Assembly (NCBI GenBank): GCA_031216915.1
Contig: CM062294.1
Coordinates: 35,796,936-35,860,935, forward strand
Direction: 5' to 3'
Length of the DNA stretch: 64,000 nt
DNA from: Pictodentalium vernedei
Taxonomy: Eukaryota > Mollusca > Scaphopoda > Dentaliida > Dentaliidae
The translations under genes were made by a program, and so were the position numbers. Under the pieces are notes generated by a model, which was not told the origin of the DNA, did no database searches, and saw nothing but the letters and a program-made list of their open reading frames with translations. Numbering within the stretch: position 1 is the stretch's first letter; each line of letters begins with the position of its first letter. Shown one piece after another: positions 46,277 to 57,969 of this stretch.

Positions 46277-47162
46277 TGTGAAAAGTCAACAACAAGTCCT
46301 AGTTACTCGCACAAACCCCTGACACAAAGATACATAATAACATGATCCATTAATAATGAAAAAACAATTGCAAATCAAAATAATTTTTGAAAAATATTTT
46401 TTCAGCGAAGCCCAAGTTTCTGAAAAGTAACGTTGAGCCCCGATGGATCCGATGGCTAAGTGTGGACAAAAATTTTAAATTTATATTAAATAATTAATGC
46501 GACACTTACGGATAATAGAAATGTATCTTATAGTGAGATAAACTACACCAAAGGCAAACAGCCCCCCTCAAAAAAGGCTGTTGCCAATGTAAAAAAACAG
46601 TGTAAAACACCAGAAAACATGACTCCAGGCACTGAAAAAACTGGCCCGAAATCAGTCATCAAAATTACACTCTATCTGATGCAAGACAGAGACTCCCAGG
46701 GGAGAATCTGCAGAACATCAGATGGAAGATGCAGAACACAACATTTATACACCCATGGGGGAAAACGTAACTATGGGGAAAATAACAGAAAACATTCTGT
46801 AACCAAGCAACTCTCCCAAGAGAATTTTAGAAATGAACTTTCTCAAAAATATGCCAAAAGCATGGGAGAATTGCAAGGGGGGACTTAGAAGGCCAGGGGA
46901 GAGGAAACACTGAATAAGCAGTGCAACTTTTTAGCAAGAATGACAACAAGAGGCCCATGCCTCGAAAATAGGCAACTTTACATAATTTCACAAAAAATTT
47001 TAAGTACAGCCCTGATTATTTTTTGTCACTCCTTTTTCCTCTCCTCCTTCTATATCCTCCTTAGAATCACCATTTCTCCAATAATTACGTGTCTGGCATC
47101 CTTTAAACTGAGATTTACAAGCACAAAGATCAGTGAGATGTTGACTGATGAAGGGCCAAACA
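46277..47162 (-). other. DIRS copy 2 5' leader
   Basis: Non-coding region between the gag start and the right inverted repeat. Around 46660-46880 it matches 15631-15850 of DIRS copy 1. AACAAGAGGCCC at 46934 resembles the start of the type-H elements, so a short relic may be embedded. A promoter is expected here but I cannot place it. Confidence 0.5.
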
Positions 47163-47365
47163 GAGAATGATAATTGGCGCCAATTTCGGAACGTCCTTGA
47201 CACTGCGCATGCGCAGTAGGGGCGAAGTATGGAGGTCCTATAGGACATGATTTCTTTTGGTTTTGGATGCAAATTTTGGGGATTGGGGGGCAAAATTTGT
47301 GTTTGGCCCTGGTTTTGTTAGAGTTAGCACCAGCTACGTCTGGGTCATTGGTACAGTATAAAAAT
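47163..47365. repeat. DIRS copy 2 right inverted terminal repeat (5' end of element)
   Basis: Inverse of the left repeat, with GGCGCCAATTTCGGAACGTCC, ACTGCGCATGCGCAGT and TGGGTCATTGGTACAG among the shared blocks. The last base before the flank is T47365. Confidence 0.88.
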
Positions 47366-49562
47366 ATAATATGAGGTGCACACTGTACTAAAGAGCTGAG
47401 GGGTGGGTTAATATGACCTCAGAGTTAATGTATGTGGCCCTCACAGTTAACGTATATCAACAAAAGTTACCAAGTTACAGTGAAATTATTCCAAAACGAG
47501 TCATCCTATCAAGTTACATTAAAATCCCCTCATAAATATGGCCTGTAGACAGTGCTAAAGGTTTTCGGGCTTCGGGCCCCTGTAGCCGTCAGTTTCCCAA
47601 TTGCGTCCAAAGGGGACATTCTCATCTAGACATTATATGAAGTCAACCTACCAAGTTACAATGAAATCCCTTCATAAATATGACCTGTACACTGTGCTAA
47701 AGGTTTTTGGGCTTTGGGCTCTCGCAGCCATCGTGGTTGAATGATTGCGACCAAAAGGGGACATTCTCATCTGGGCATCATCTGGAGTGATCCTACGAAG
47801 TTACAATGAAATCCCTTCATAAATATGACCTGTGTACTGTGCTCAAGATTGTCGGGCTTCAGGCACCTGTATCCATCACAGTTGACCAATCACGACCAAA
47901 GGGGATGTCATTATCTTGCCATTATATGGAGTCAAACTAACAGGTTACAATGAAATCCTTCCATAAATATGACCTATAGACTATGCTAAAGGTTTTGGGG
48001 TTTTGGGCTCAGGCAGCCATCAAGGCTGAATGATCGCGACCAAAAGGAGACGTGCTCATCTAGACATTATTTGGAGTCATCCTACCTAGGGACAATGAAA
48101 TCCCTTCATAAGTATCACCTGTGGACTGTGCTAAAGGCTTTCGGGCTTGAGATCCCTGTAGCCGTCACAGTTGCCTAATGGTGTCCAAAAGGGGTTGTTC
48201 TCATCTAAACATTATATGAAGTCAACCTACCAAGTTACAATGAAATCCCTTCATAAATATGAACTGAAGACTGTGCTGAAAGTTTTTGGGCTAAGGGCTC
48301 AGTCAGCCATCATGGTTGAATGATCACAACCAAAAGGGGGCATTCTCATCTGGGCATCATCTGGAGTGATCCTACGAAGTTACAATGAAATCCCTTCATA
48401 AATATGACCTGTAGTCTTCGGGCACCTGTATCCATCACAATCGACCAATCATGACCAAAAGGGGATGTCATCATCTAGGCATTATATGGAGTCAACCGAA
48501 CAAGTTACAATGAAATCCTTCCATAAATACGACCTATAGACTATGCTAAAGGTTTTTGGGCTCAGGCAGCTATCAAGGCTGAATGATCGTGACCAAAAGG
48601 GGATGTTCTCATCTAGATATTATTTAGAGTCATCCTACCAAGCTACAATGAAATCCCTTCGTAATTATGACCTGTAGATTGTTCTAAAGGTTTTCGGGCT
48701 TCGGGCCCCTGCAGCTGTCACAGTTGCCCAATCATGTCCAAAAGGGGACGTTCTCATCTAGACATTATATAAAGTCAAACCTACCACGTTACAATGAAAT
48801 CCCTTCATAAATATGACCTGTGGACTGTGTGCTAAAGGTATACAGGCTTCGGGCAGCCATAATGGTTGAATGATCACAACCAAAAGGGGACATTCTCATC
48901 TGGGCATCATCTGGAGTGTTCCTACAAAGTTACAATGAAATCCCTTCATAAATATGACCTGTAGACTGTGCTCAAGTTTGTCGGGCTTCGGGCACCTGTA
49001 GCCATCACAGTTGACCAATCACGAGCAAAAGGGGATGTCATCATCTGGGCATTATATGGAGTCAACCTAACAAGTTACAATAAAATCCTTCCATAAATAC
49101 GACCTATAGATTATGCTAAAGGTCTTTGGGCTCGGGCAGCCATAAAGGCTGAATGATTGCGACCAAAAGGGGATGTTCTCATCTCGACATTATTTGGAGT
49201 CATCCTACCAAGCTACAATGAGATCCCTTCATAATTATGACCTGTAGACTGTTCTAAAGGTTTTCAGGCTTCGGGCCGCTGTAGCCGTCACAGTTGCCCA
49301 CTCGTGTCCAAAAGGGGACGTTCTCATCTAGACATTATATGAAGTCAACTTACCAAGTTACAATGAAATCCCTTCATAAATACGACCTGTGGACTGTATG
49401 CTAAAGGTATACAGGCTTCGGGCAAAAGTTTTCGGGCTTTTGGCTAGGGCAGCCATCATGGTTGAATGATTGCAACCAAAGGGGACAATCTCATCTGGGC
49501 ATCATCTGGAGTGATCCAATGAAGTTACACTGAAATCCCTTTATAAATATGACCTGTAGACT
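47366..49562. repeat. array-1 units, second copy (right flank of DIRS copy 2)
   Basis: Continues directly the sequence that at 13826 follows the empty DIRS site, then about fourteen diverged units of about 146 bp with the same motifs as 13920-15560 (ATGAAATCCCTTCATAAATA, CCAAAAGGGGA, TTCTCATCTGGGCATCATCT). It breaks off at 49562 where a Penelope fragment starts, so the 3' hairpin end is lacking. Confidence 0.75.
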
Positions 49563-49575
49563 GAGGCAATAAAAA
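49563..49575 (+). mobile_element. 13-bp left stub of Penelope copy A
   Basis: GAGGCAATAAAAA matches the sequence found in copies B, C and D immediately before AAATCATTCAAAAGG (for example 56067 onward). The rest of copy A resumes after the element at 49576-51740, so this stub marks both the 5' truncation of copy A and the left side of that insertion. Confidence 0.75.
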
Positions 49576-51740
49576 CAAGAGGGATGTTACATCCCAACGC
49601 TCACCTACATTCGTGCTTGATAATGTCGTTCCAATGTAACATGCCTAATATTTAGTTAATATAAATCATTAACTAGGCATCAAATGATTAATGTGGTTTA
49701 TGTGATGGCTTTGGAAAGTCTATATTTCTGCACTTATTATATATCAATTCAACATAAAATCATTGGATATAAAAGCATTTTTTTCTTTTAGAAATGTTTA
49801 TGATTAAGAATATGAATCGTGAGGCCAGATATTAAATCATAAATAAGAATTAGGAAAGGCTTTCATAAATCACTGAAATTGTAAATACATTCATTGGTTA
49901 AAGAGGAGTTGCGGAAAAACATTCATCCAAGGCTTTCATAAATCACTGAAATTGTAAGTACATTCATTGGTTAAAGAGGAGTTGCGGAAAAACATTCATT
50001 CAAGAAAGTGACTATAAGTCCCAACAAAAATACATCACATCAACAACTAAAATAAGCCTTAATGTTACTAGTAACAAGTATGAGAAAGTATTAAAAAAAA
50101 AAGTTAAAAAATTTTTTTTTAAAGAAAGTGAATATAAGTCCCAAAAATCCCCCTCACCTTAACACAAACTTTTAGAACTTAAAATTGAGTAAGTCAGACA
50201 AAAACGTGAACATTGTGACTGAAAAAAAGAAAAGAAATCAGTTAAATTTCTGCATATAGTAGGGTTAATACCTACAGTTGTTATTGAAATGAGAAAATAA
50301 ACAGTAATGAGAGATGAAGGCACCACAATCTGCACACAAGCTGACTTTAACACAAATTCTTACAACACCTAAACGCTAATTCTTACAACAAGTTTTGGCA
50401 GAAAATCAGCCTCAAATTCCTCAAATATGCATGTAATGAGGGTTAAATATTCCTGCAATGGAGTTCAGTAACCCAAGCGTAGAATATTAATCGCCTGGAA
50501 ACAAACAAGAAACACAACTCACCTAAACACAAAGTTTACAAAGTTTTACAAATTAAAATTTACTAAGTCCGAGAAAAACATGAAAATTTTGACTGAAAAA
50601 AAAGAAAATTTCCATTAAATTTCTGCATACAGTAGGGTTAATACCTACAGTTGTTAATGAAATATGAAAATCAACAGTAATGAGAAATTAAAGTAGCACA
50701 AGCTGCACAAAAGCTGACTTTAACGCAAATTCTTACAACACCTAAACGCAAATTCTTACAACAACTTTTGGCAGAGAAGTTTAGGTGCAATTTGGAAAAA
50801 AGTTGTAGTATCAGGGTTAAATACTGTTCTGATAGTCCCCTACAACCTACATATGCAATATCAAAGGCCTGAGCCCACTGATCTTTGAGAACTCAGCTTA
50901 ACACCTCACCTTAACACAAACTTTTAGAACTTAAAATTTACTAAGTCCGAGAAAACCATGAAAATTTTGACTGAAAAAAAAAAAAAATTCAGTTAAATTT
51001 CTGCATACAGTCGGGTTAATACCTACAGTTGTTATTGAAATATGAAAATCAACAGTAATGAGAAGTTAAAGCACCACAATTTGCACAAAAGCTGACTTTA
51101 ACACAAATTCTTACAACACCTAAACGCTAATTCTTACAACAAGTTTTGGCAGAAAATCAGCCTCAAATTCCTCAAATATGCATGTAATGAGGGTTAAATA
51201 TTACTGCAATGGAGTTCAGTAACCCAAGTGTAGAATATTAATCACCTGGAAAGACACATAGAAACACAACTCACTTAAACACAAAGTTTTACAACTTAAA
51301 ATTTACTAAGTCCGAGAAAAACATGAAAATTTTGAGTGAAAAAAAAGAAAATTTTCGTTAAATTTCTGCATACAGTAGGGTTAATACCTACAGCTGTTAT
51401 TGAAATATGAAAATCAACAGTAATGAGAAGTTAAACCAGCACAATCTGCACAAAAGCTGACTTTAACACAAATTCTTACAACACCTAAACGCAAATTCTT
51501 ACAACAACTTTTGGCAGAAAATTTTAGCTGAAATTTGGAAAAAAAGTCGTAGTTTCAGATTTAAATACTGTTCTAATAGTCCCCTAGAACCTACATATGA
51601 AATATCAAAGGCCTGAGCCCACTGATGCTTCAGAAATTCACCTTAACATAAACTCTTACAATATTGGACACGCCGGACGCCGACGCTGATGCCCGAGGTT
51701 ATCACAATAGCTCACCACATCTTACAGATGTAGGTGAGCT
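49576..51740. mobile_element. tandem-core element with hairpin ends (type H3) inserted in Penelope copy A
   Basis: Starts CAAGAGGGATGTTACATCCC (a small palindrome) with GCTCACCTACAT close behind. It ends in the hairpin AGCTCACC..GGTGAGCT, where ATGTAGGTGAGC is the exact inverse of that subterminal block. Core units of about 375 bp alternate between two types (A at 50157 and 50914, B at 50522 and 51283), each with TTAACACAAATTCTTACAAC. No ORF. Subterminal inverted repeats, a 3' hairpin ending GAGCTAA and insertion in an A-run fit Helentron-derived elements. Confidence 0.65.
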
Positions 51741-53095
51741 AAAAATCATTCAAAAGGTACGATGACCCAAACAGACCATCAGAAGAAATCCTGCAATTGT
51801 TAGAATTATCACTGAAAGGTAATGACTTTGAATTTAACAATAAATTTTACCTCCAAATAAGTGGATGTAGTATGGGTAAAAAATTCAGTCCAAATTTTGC
51901 TAATATTTTTGTTGCAGAATGGGAGAGAGGTGCTCTTGCTAAAGCAAGAAAACAGCCATTATGTTATCACAGGTTCCAAGACGACATTTTCATCATATGG
52001 CCCCATGGCCGTGATGACTTCAAGGAATTCTTGGAAATCCTGAACAACCACGATGAATCCATTAAATTACAGCCCTGCATTTCAGAAAATACCATTGATT
52101 TTCTGGATGTGACTGTATTCAAGGGCCCTCAGTTCCGGCATAGCAACGTACTAGACACAAAAGTCTTTTTTAAACCGACCGATTCTCACCAACTTCTCCA
52201 TAGAGCTTCTTACCACCCACCCAAACTATTCAATGGGTTGGTAAAATCTCAAATCATTCGATTCCATAGAAATTGTACGAACAGAAGCGACCTCAATCAC
52301 GCATGTTCAATTCTTTTCAAAACACTTGTTAAACGCGGTTACTCAAAACGACTTTTGCAAAAAATTAAATCTGATACAAACCGTGAGATAGAGACACCCA
52401 TTCGGGACTCTGAGCCAACGCACCCCATGAAAATTCGGCATAACCGCCCTGTTCTGGGAAATGGATCAGTAAATCTATGTCAATGCAAAATTTGTTACAT
52501 ATATCGTATGAACTACATGAATACCGGTAAAACATTTTTTAGCGAACAAACTCGTATGTTTTACCAAGTTAGAAACAGCTTCAACTGTGATTCTGAAAAC
52601 ATTATTTATTTAATCACATGTAAATTATGCCATATCCAATATGTCGGCCAGACGAAAAACCCTCTGCGCGTCAGAATGCAAAACCATTTATCAAATATCC
52701 GTTTAGATTCAGGAAAGGCAGTCTCAGACCACTTTAACCTCCCGGGTCATGACATTAAGTCACATTTCAGTTTTCAACCCATTGAGCAAATTCCGTTTTT
52801 GGGCGACGATGAAACAACAACAGACAAACGACTTGAGCGTGAAAACTATTGGATTGGTAAGCTCAGGACCTATCTCCCATACGGACTCAATAGAGAGTAC
52901 TCTGGGTTGCCAAATAAAATTATTTGTTTTGCTTTGGTTTATAATCGACGCAATGTCGAAATTGCAAAAATTTTCAAAAACAACTTTACAGAATTAAACA
53001 CAAAACTGCCAGAAGCCATTAACAAACGATGCATCATAGCTTATAAGAAAAATCCCAGTCTTCGAAACATTCTTGTGAAAGCACTTCTGAGATGA
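51741..53095 (+). pseudogene. Penelope-like element copy A: RT (part) and GIY-YIG nuclease
   Basis: The 5'-truncated ORF begins KSFKRYDDPN and carries GCSMGKKFSPNFANIF, the catalytic FQDDIF, IDFLDVTV and then the C-terminal GIY-YIG module (IIYLITCKLCHIQYVGQT..LRVRMQNH), with CxxC pairs just before and within it. It reaches the true C-terminus (IAYKKNPSLRNILVKALLR) and stop at 53093-53095. The frame is open, but RT motifs 1-3 and ORF1 are missing, so the copy is dead. Confidence 0.9.
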
Positions 53096-53729
53096 GTTCA
53101 TTTTTTCATAAAGTCATATAACTCTTCAAAAATATTAAAACAACATTGAATTCCATAGAAATAATTTACAACAGAAATCGATTTCCCGACCTGCGCCCAT
53201 GCTTCTTTGTTTTGAAAAATATCTATCCGCCAGTGCCAGACTATTTGAATTATTTCTATTATAAAAACATTATTTATCTGTCGATTTGTTTTGTGCATTG
53301 TCATGAGTTTGATTTCCAACGGTCTTCAGCCAGTGATCACAAGTCATTCAAATGCCATCAAGCATTAACAGTAGAAATACCGCTAAAGTTTGATGACATT
53401 TGAAAGGTTGTTTTCCACTAATCACTGAGTGAATCCATCTCACACACAGTGATTGGCCAGTTTGGCCTCATCAACAGATGAAGTAAAGGTATTTAAACGC
53501 TTTGGGATAATTGGAAAATCGAATTCACCTGCTTCCTGAAGAAGGGCATTTAACCCGAAACGTCGAGGCAACGACAGTGCGCTTTATTTATTTCATCAAC
53601 ATTTTCATTAGGTATTCACATTTTATTTATTCGTTCATTTTCATTTTTGCATCATTTTTTCATTACTTTTTCATCATTTTTGCTTGTATTAATAATAATT
53701 TATTTCAGCCTAAATTAAGACCGGAGAAA
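53096..53729 (+). repeat. Penelope 3'/5' untranslated junction (pseudo-LTR-like), first copy
   Basis: 634 bp between the RT stop of copy A and the ORF1 start of copy B. It recurs almost identically at 63205-63837. The repetition between head-to-tail units is what is described as a pseudo-LTR in Penelope-like elements. It includes the hammerhead-like motif at 53536. Confidence 0.75.
53536..53575 (+). ncRNA. hammerhead-ribozyme-like motif
   Basis: CTGAAGA is followed by a short stem (GGG..CCC) and GAAAC, then GTCG..CGAC. CTGANGA and GAAA are the conserved core boxes of hammerhead ribozymes, and such ribozymes are known in Penelope-like elements. The pair next to CTGAAGA would be A-C and the outer stem is not convincing, so this may be a degenerate or non-canonical form. 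Repeated at 63645-63684. Confidence 0.4.
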
Positions 53730-55478
53730 ATGGCTAATAATAATTCCACAAAATCCAAATTTGTTAACCGCCAAGAGCGGCAAAAAGACCCGGCATATTC
53801 GGCACATGCAAAATTGGTAAAATCCCTTTACCAAATTCTTCAACTTTTTCACCATTTGGCTTTTCTCGAGGACTGTTTGGCACAGAAAGTCCTCCCAAAA
53901 ACATTCCAAAAAACATTGGACGAGTGCAACAAAACCTTTCGGCCGGCTTTGCCAACCATTCAGATTTCGGACGCGCTCAATAATCTTACAAAAAAATGGG
54001 CTTTTGAAGTTATACAAACTTTGGTAGATTATTACAAAAAAACTCTAAAAGAAAAACAAGACCTGGTTCTTTCGGCTCCTTTTCTAAAACCCCAGGACTT
54101 TCCACGAGCACAGAATACGGCAGTTAAATGGGGACAGAAGAATTTTGGTAATCGACTACAAGAAAGTACTATTGACAAATTTTATTCTTTTTCGGATCAA
54201 CTTCTGTCCCAGTTCAAAAAACCAGCGGTCATTAGCCAGACCTCTTTCAATCAACGTGCTCGTTCTAAATCGCCGGTGGCCCGCCAGCAAATTTCATTTT
54301 CTACTTCCAGAGCAACTCCATCGAAAAGAAAAAGACGAGAAACCATCTCTCCAACAGCACCAGCAACCAAAAAACCATCATTTACAGCACGTTGCTCCAC
54401 AACACCGGAATCGCCATCGTACACCAGCATAGTCAAAACACCACCCCAAAAGAAATCATCTACAAACGGCAAGTCGTCATTCTACCGATTCTGGAAATCT
54501 GGTGAAAACAAGAACAACTGGACCCTGCCAGTCAAGCCAAACAAACCTGTTTGGATCATCGGATCATCGAACATCTCGAGGATTGATGCCAACCCTCCAC
54601 CCAACACGTTCATCGCATCATACTCTGGTGGAACCTTAAACCACATTCGGCAGATGGCTAAGAACATGGAAAAGGAAAAAGATCGACAACATCCCAAAGC
54701 AATTTTATTTAAAGTTGGTGTCAACAATAGAGAAGATTGGCGCATAGACGTGCAGAACAGAAAGAAGATTGGTCACACATCAACAGGTAGACTAGGTAAT
54801 ATGGTAAGCAATTTCCGCAAATGTTACCCTAATACAAAACTTCTTTTTCAGGAACATAATCTTTCTTCTAGTTTATGTTCTAGGGACCAACAAAATTTGA
54901 CTGTTATCAACGAGGCTGCGAAGTCAACAAAGAATTTGGAGATAATCCCGGCAATTCCAGCAAGCCAGTTTAAATGTTGCCCAGGTGATCCCATCCACTG
55001 GTCGACGGAAACAGCGAATAAAATCTACCATAGAACCATACATCAAAGAGCAGCCTTTAAACTAATTACAGAAGAAGGCATCAGCCATGGAGAGAAAGTA
55101 GGACTCGGAACCGAAATAGTTAACTTGGTTCCTGATCTAAAATTAACTGAAGGTGAGAAAGATCTACTCAGGTATGGTTTAACTTTCGTTCCCGCCCCAG
55201 CCCCATTAAAACCTAAGCCCAAAACCGTAGATTTTGGGACAGGTGCAGTTGTCATGGATGATTACAGTTACATTAACGAAATGAACGGTGGTCCAGCAAG
55301 CCAACAATTTTTTAGGGCAACAGCATTGGCAGATAAATTTCGAAATTCAACAGGCTCAAAAGACCTCTTTGCCAATCCAACCGGGTGGTGCCCATCACCT
55401 CGGAAAGTTAAACCTGAAATTAATGAGATTTCTCAAAAAGTTAAAGAACAAGTAAGCCAAATCCCGGAATATTTTTGA
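53730..55478 (+). CDS. Penelope copy B: ORF1 with SGNH/GDSL-hydrolase-like domain, fused to the start of ORF2
   Basis: The ATG at 53730 gives 582 residues; the frame is open from 53511 but upstream lies in the untranslated repeat. Residues 1-270: basic, Ser/Pro-rich, with helical start (RQERQKDPAYSAHAKLVKSLYQ). Residues about 270-430 look like an SGNH hydrolase: WIIGSSNISRI (block I), ILFKVGVNN (block III), then DPIHWS (DxxH, block V). A 17-nt deletion at about 55033, relative to copies C and D, removes the ORF1 end and joins it to the ORF2 N-terminus (LTEGEKDLLRYGLTFVP). Translation ends at TGA 55476-55478. Esterase-like domains occur in ORF1 of CR1 LINEs and in Ngaro elements; their role is unclear. 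Cellular target unknown. Confidence 0.75.
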   Translation: MANNNSTKSKFVNRQERQKDPAYSAHAKLVKSLYQILQLFHHLAFLEDCLAQKVLPKTFQKTLDECNKTFRPALPTIQISDALNNLTKKWAFEVIQTLVDYYKKTLKEKQDLVLSAPFLKPQDFPRAQNTAVKWGQKNFGNRLQESTIDKFYSFSDQLLSQFKKPAVISQTSFNQRARSKSPVARQQISFSTSRATPSKRKRRETISPTAPATKKPSFTARCSTTPESPSYTSIVKTPPQKKSSTNGKSSFYRFWKSGENKNNWTLPVKPNKPVWIIGSSNISRIDANPPPNTFIASYSGGTLNHIRQMAKNMEKEKDRQHPKAILFKVGVNNREDWRIDVQNRKKIGHTSTGRLGNMVSNFRKCYPNTKLLFQEHNLSSSLCSRDQQNLTVINEAAKSTKNLEIIPAIPASQFKCCPGDPIHWSTETANKIYHRTIHQRAAFKLITEEGISHGEKVGLGTEIVNLVPDLKLTEGEKDLLRYGLTFVPAPAPLKPKPKTVDFGTGAVVMDDYSYINEMNGGPASQQFFRATALADKFRNSTGSKDLFANPTGWCPSPRKVKPEINEISQKVKEQVSQIPEYF

Positions 55479-57362
55479 AAGACAAACAAAATTTGAACCA
55501 AATCGAAAGAAACGCCCTGAAGACGCTGAAAAACAACAAACAAGTTATCATCAAGCCTTGTGACAAAGGATCTGCTACAGTTCTGATGTCAAAAGATAAT
55601 TATATTAAAGAAGCTGAACGCCAATTAAATAACCCAAAATATTACAAACCTTTAGAAGCACCAATTTGGCAAGAAAATTGTTCAAAATTTAATGGAATTC
55701 TAAAAAGCTTGCTGGACCACGACTTCATTGAGAAAAAACATGTCGAGTATTTAATTGCAGAGAGGGATTCAAACAATCGTAAGTTTTACCTCTTGCCTAA
55801 AATACATAAACCACTCAGCAGTTGGAGTGACGAATTTACCCCTCCTGGTCGGCCTATTGTCAGCGACTGTGGCTCGGAATCTTACCACATTTCACAGTAT
55901 ATTGATTTTTATTTAAAACCAATTGCTTGCCGCCATCCGAGCTTCCTCAAAGACACTGAGGACTTTTTAATGAAAATTAACAAACTGCAGGTTCCTTCCG
56001 ACAGTCTCCTCATTACCCTAGACATTGAAAGTATGTATACTAACATTGGTATTGACGCTGGTCTAGAGGCAATAAAAAAATCATTCAAAAGGTACGATGA
56101 CCCAAACAGGCCATCGGAAGAAATCCTGCAATTGTTAGAATTATCATTGAAAGGTAACGACTTTGAATTTAACAATAAATTTTACCTCCAAATAAGTGGA
56201 TGTAGTATGGGTAAAAAATTCAGTCCAAATTTTGCTAATATTTTTGTTGCAGAATGGGAGAGAGGTGCTCTTGCTAAAGCAAGAAAACAGCCATTATGTT
56301 ATCACAGGTTCCAAGACGACATTTTCATCATATGGCCCCATGGCCGTGATGACTTCAACGAATTCTTGGAAATCCTGAACAACCACAATGAATCCATTAA
56401 ATTACAGCCCTGCATTTCAGAAAATACCATTGATTTTCTGGATGTGACTGTATTCAAGGGCCCTCAGTTCCGGCATAGCAACGTACTAGACACAAAAGTC
56501 TTTTTTAAACCGACCGATTCTCACCAACTTCTCCATAGAGCTTCTTACCACCCACCCAAACTATTCAATGGGTTGGTAAAATCTCAAATCATTCGCTTCC
56601 ATAGAAATTGTACGAACAGAAGCGACCTCAATCACGCATGTTCAATTCTTTTCAAAACACTTGTTAAACGCGGTAACTCAAAACGACTTTTGCGAAAAAT
56701 TAAATCTGATACAATCCGTGAGATAGAGACACCCATTCGGGACTCTGAGCCAACGCACCCCATGAAAATTCGGCATAACCGCCCTGTTCTGGGAAATGGA
56801 TCAGTAAATCTATGTCAACGCAAAATTTGTTACATACATCGTATGAACTACATGAATACCGGTAAAACATTTTTTAGCGAACAAACTCGTATGTTTTACC
56901 AAGTTAGAAACAGCTTCAACAGTGATTCTGAAAACATTATTTATTTAATCACATGTAAATTATGCCATATCCAATATGTCGGCCAGACGAAAAACCCTCT
57001 GCGCGTCAGAATGCAAAACCATTTATCAAATATCCGTTTAGATTCAGGAAAGGCAGTCTCAGACCACTTTAACCTCCCAGGTCATGACATTAAGTCACAT
57101 TTCAGTTTTCAACCCATTGAGCAAATTCCGTTTTTGGGCGACGATGAAACAACAACAGACAAACGACTTGAGCGTGAAAACTATTGGATTGGTAAGCTCA
57201 GGACCTATCTCCCATACGGACTCAATAGAGAGTACTCTGGGTTGCCAAATAAAATTATTTGTTTTGCTTTGGTTTATAATCGACGCAATGTCGAAATTGC
57301 AAAAATTTTCAAAAACAACTTCACAGAATTAAACACAAAACTGCCAGAAGCCATTAACAAAC
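55475..57362 (+). CDS. Penelope copy B: reverse transcriptase with C-terminal GIY-YIG endonuclease
   Basis: Open from TTG 55475, one base out of phase with the upstream frame at TTTTTGA; no ATG opens it. RT order: IIKPCDKGSATVLMSKDNYI, FYLLPKIHKP, TPPGRPIVSDCGS, LLITLDIESMYTNI, CSMGKKFSPNFANIF, catalytic FQDDIF (DD about 281-282) and DFLDVTVFK. The GIY-YIG module (IIYLITC..IQYVGQT, about 488-505) follows a CxxC..C linker. This arrangement is that of canonical Penelope-like elements. The last about 23 residues are replaced after INKR at 57362 by out-of-frame ORF1 sequence of the next unit, to 57526. It is the least damaged RT of the array. Confidence 0.9.
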
Positions 57363-57363
57363 G

Positions 57364-57969
57364 TCATTCTACCGATTCTGGAAATCTGGTGAAAACAAGA
57401 ACAACTGGACCCTGCCAGTCAAGCCAAACAAACCTGTTTGGATCATCGGATCATCGAACATCTCGAGGATTGATGCCAACCCTCCACCCAACACGTTCAT
57501 CGCATCATACTCTGGTGGAACCTTAAACCACATTCGGCAGATGGCTAAGAACATGGAAAAGGAAAAAGATCGACAACATCCCAAAGCAATTTTATTTAAA
57601 GTTGGTGTCAACAATAGAGAAGATTGGCGCATAGACGTGCAGAACAGAAAAAAGATTGGTCACACATCAACAGGTACACTAGGTAATATGGTAAGCAATT
57701 TCCGCAAATGTTACCCTAATACAAAACTTCTTTTTCAGGAATATAATTTTTCTTCTAGTTTATGTTCTAGGGACCAACAAAATTTGACTGTTATCAACGA
57801 GGCTGCGAAGTCAACAAAGAATTTGGAGATAATCCCGGCAATTCCAGCAAGCCAGTTTAAATGTTGCCCAGGTGATCCCATCCACTGGTCGACGGAAACA
57901 GCGAATAAAATCTACCAAGGATGGCTGCCACGCATAGAACCATACATCAAAGAGCAGCCTTTAAACTAA
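57364..57969 (+). pseudogene. Penelope segment C: SGNH-hydrolase domain, N-terminally truncated
   Basis: Reads WIIGSSN.., ILFKVGVNN, DPIHWS and then the native C-terminal helix ANKIYQGWLPRIEPYIKEQ ending PLN and TAA. This shows how ORF1 ends when the 17-nt deletion of copy B is absent. The ATG of the overlapping next frame (57921) lies 49 nt upstream of the stop, so ORF2 probably starts there in the native element. Confidence 0.75.

Larger units (their letters stand above)
40240..47365 (-). mobile_element. DIRS copy 2: complete DIRS-like tyrosine-recombinase retrotransposon
   Basis: A 7,126-bp element with gag, RT-RNase H and tyrosine recombinase in order on the minus strand. Inverted terminal repeats lie at 40240-40468 and 47163-47365, with an internal complementary region at about 40551-40620. 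Flanks match the empty sequence at 13770-13850: left TATGTTTATGATAAAA, right ATAATATGAG. This fixes both ends to the base and shows no target duplication, as known for DIRS integration. The three ORFs overlap. All main catalytic residues are present, so this copy may be competent. Confidence 0.92.

Noticed and set aside
40240-47365. LTR retrotransposon or endogenous retrovirus
   Set aside because: There are inverted rather than direct terminal repeats, a tyrosine recombinase instead of a DDE integrase, no protease or envelope, and no target duplication.
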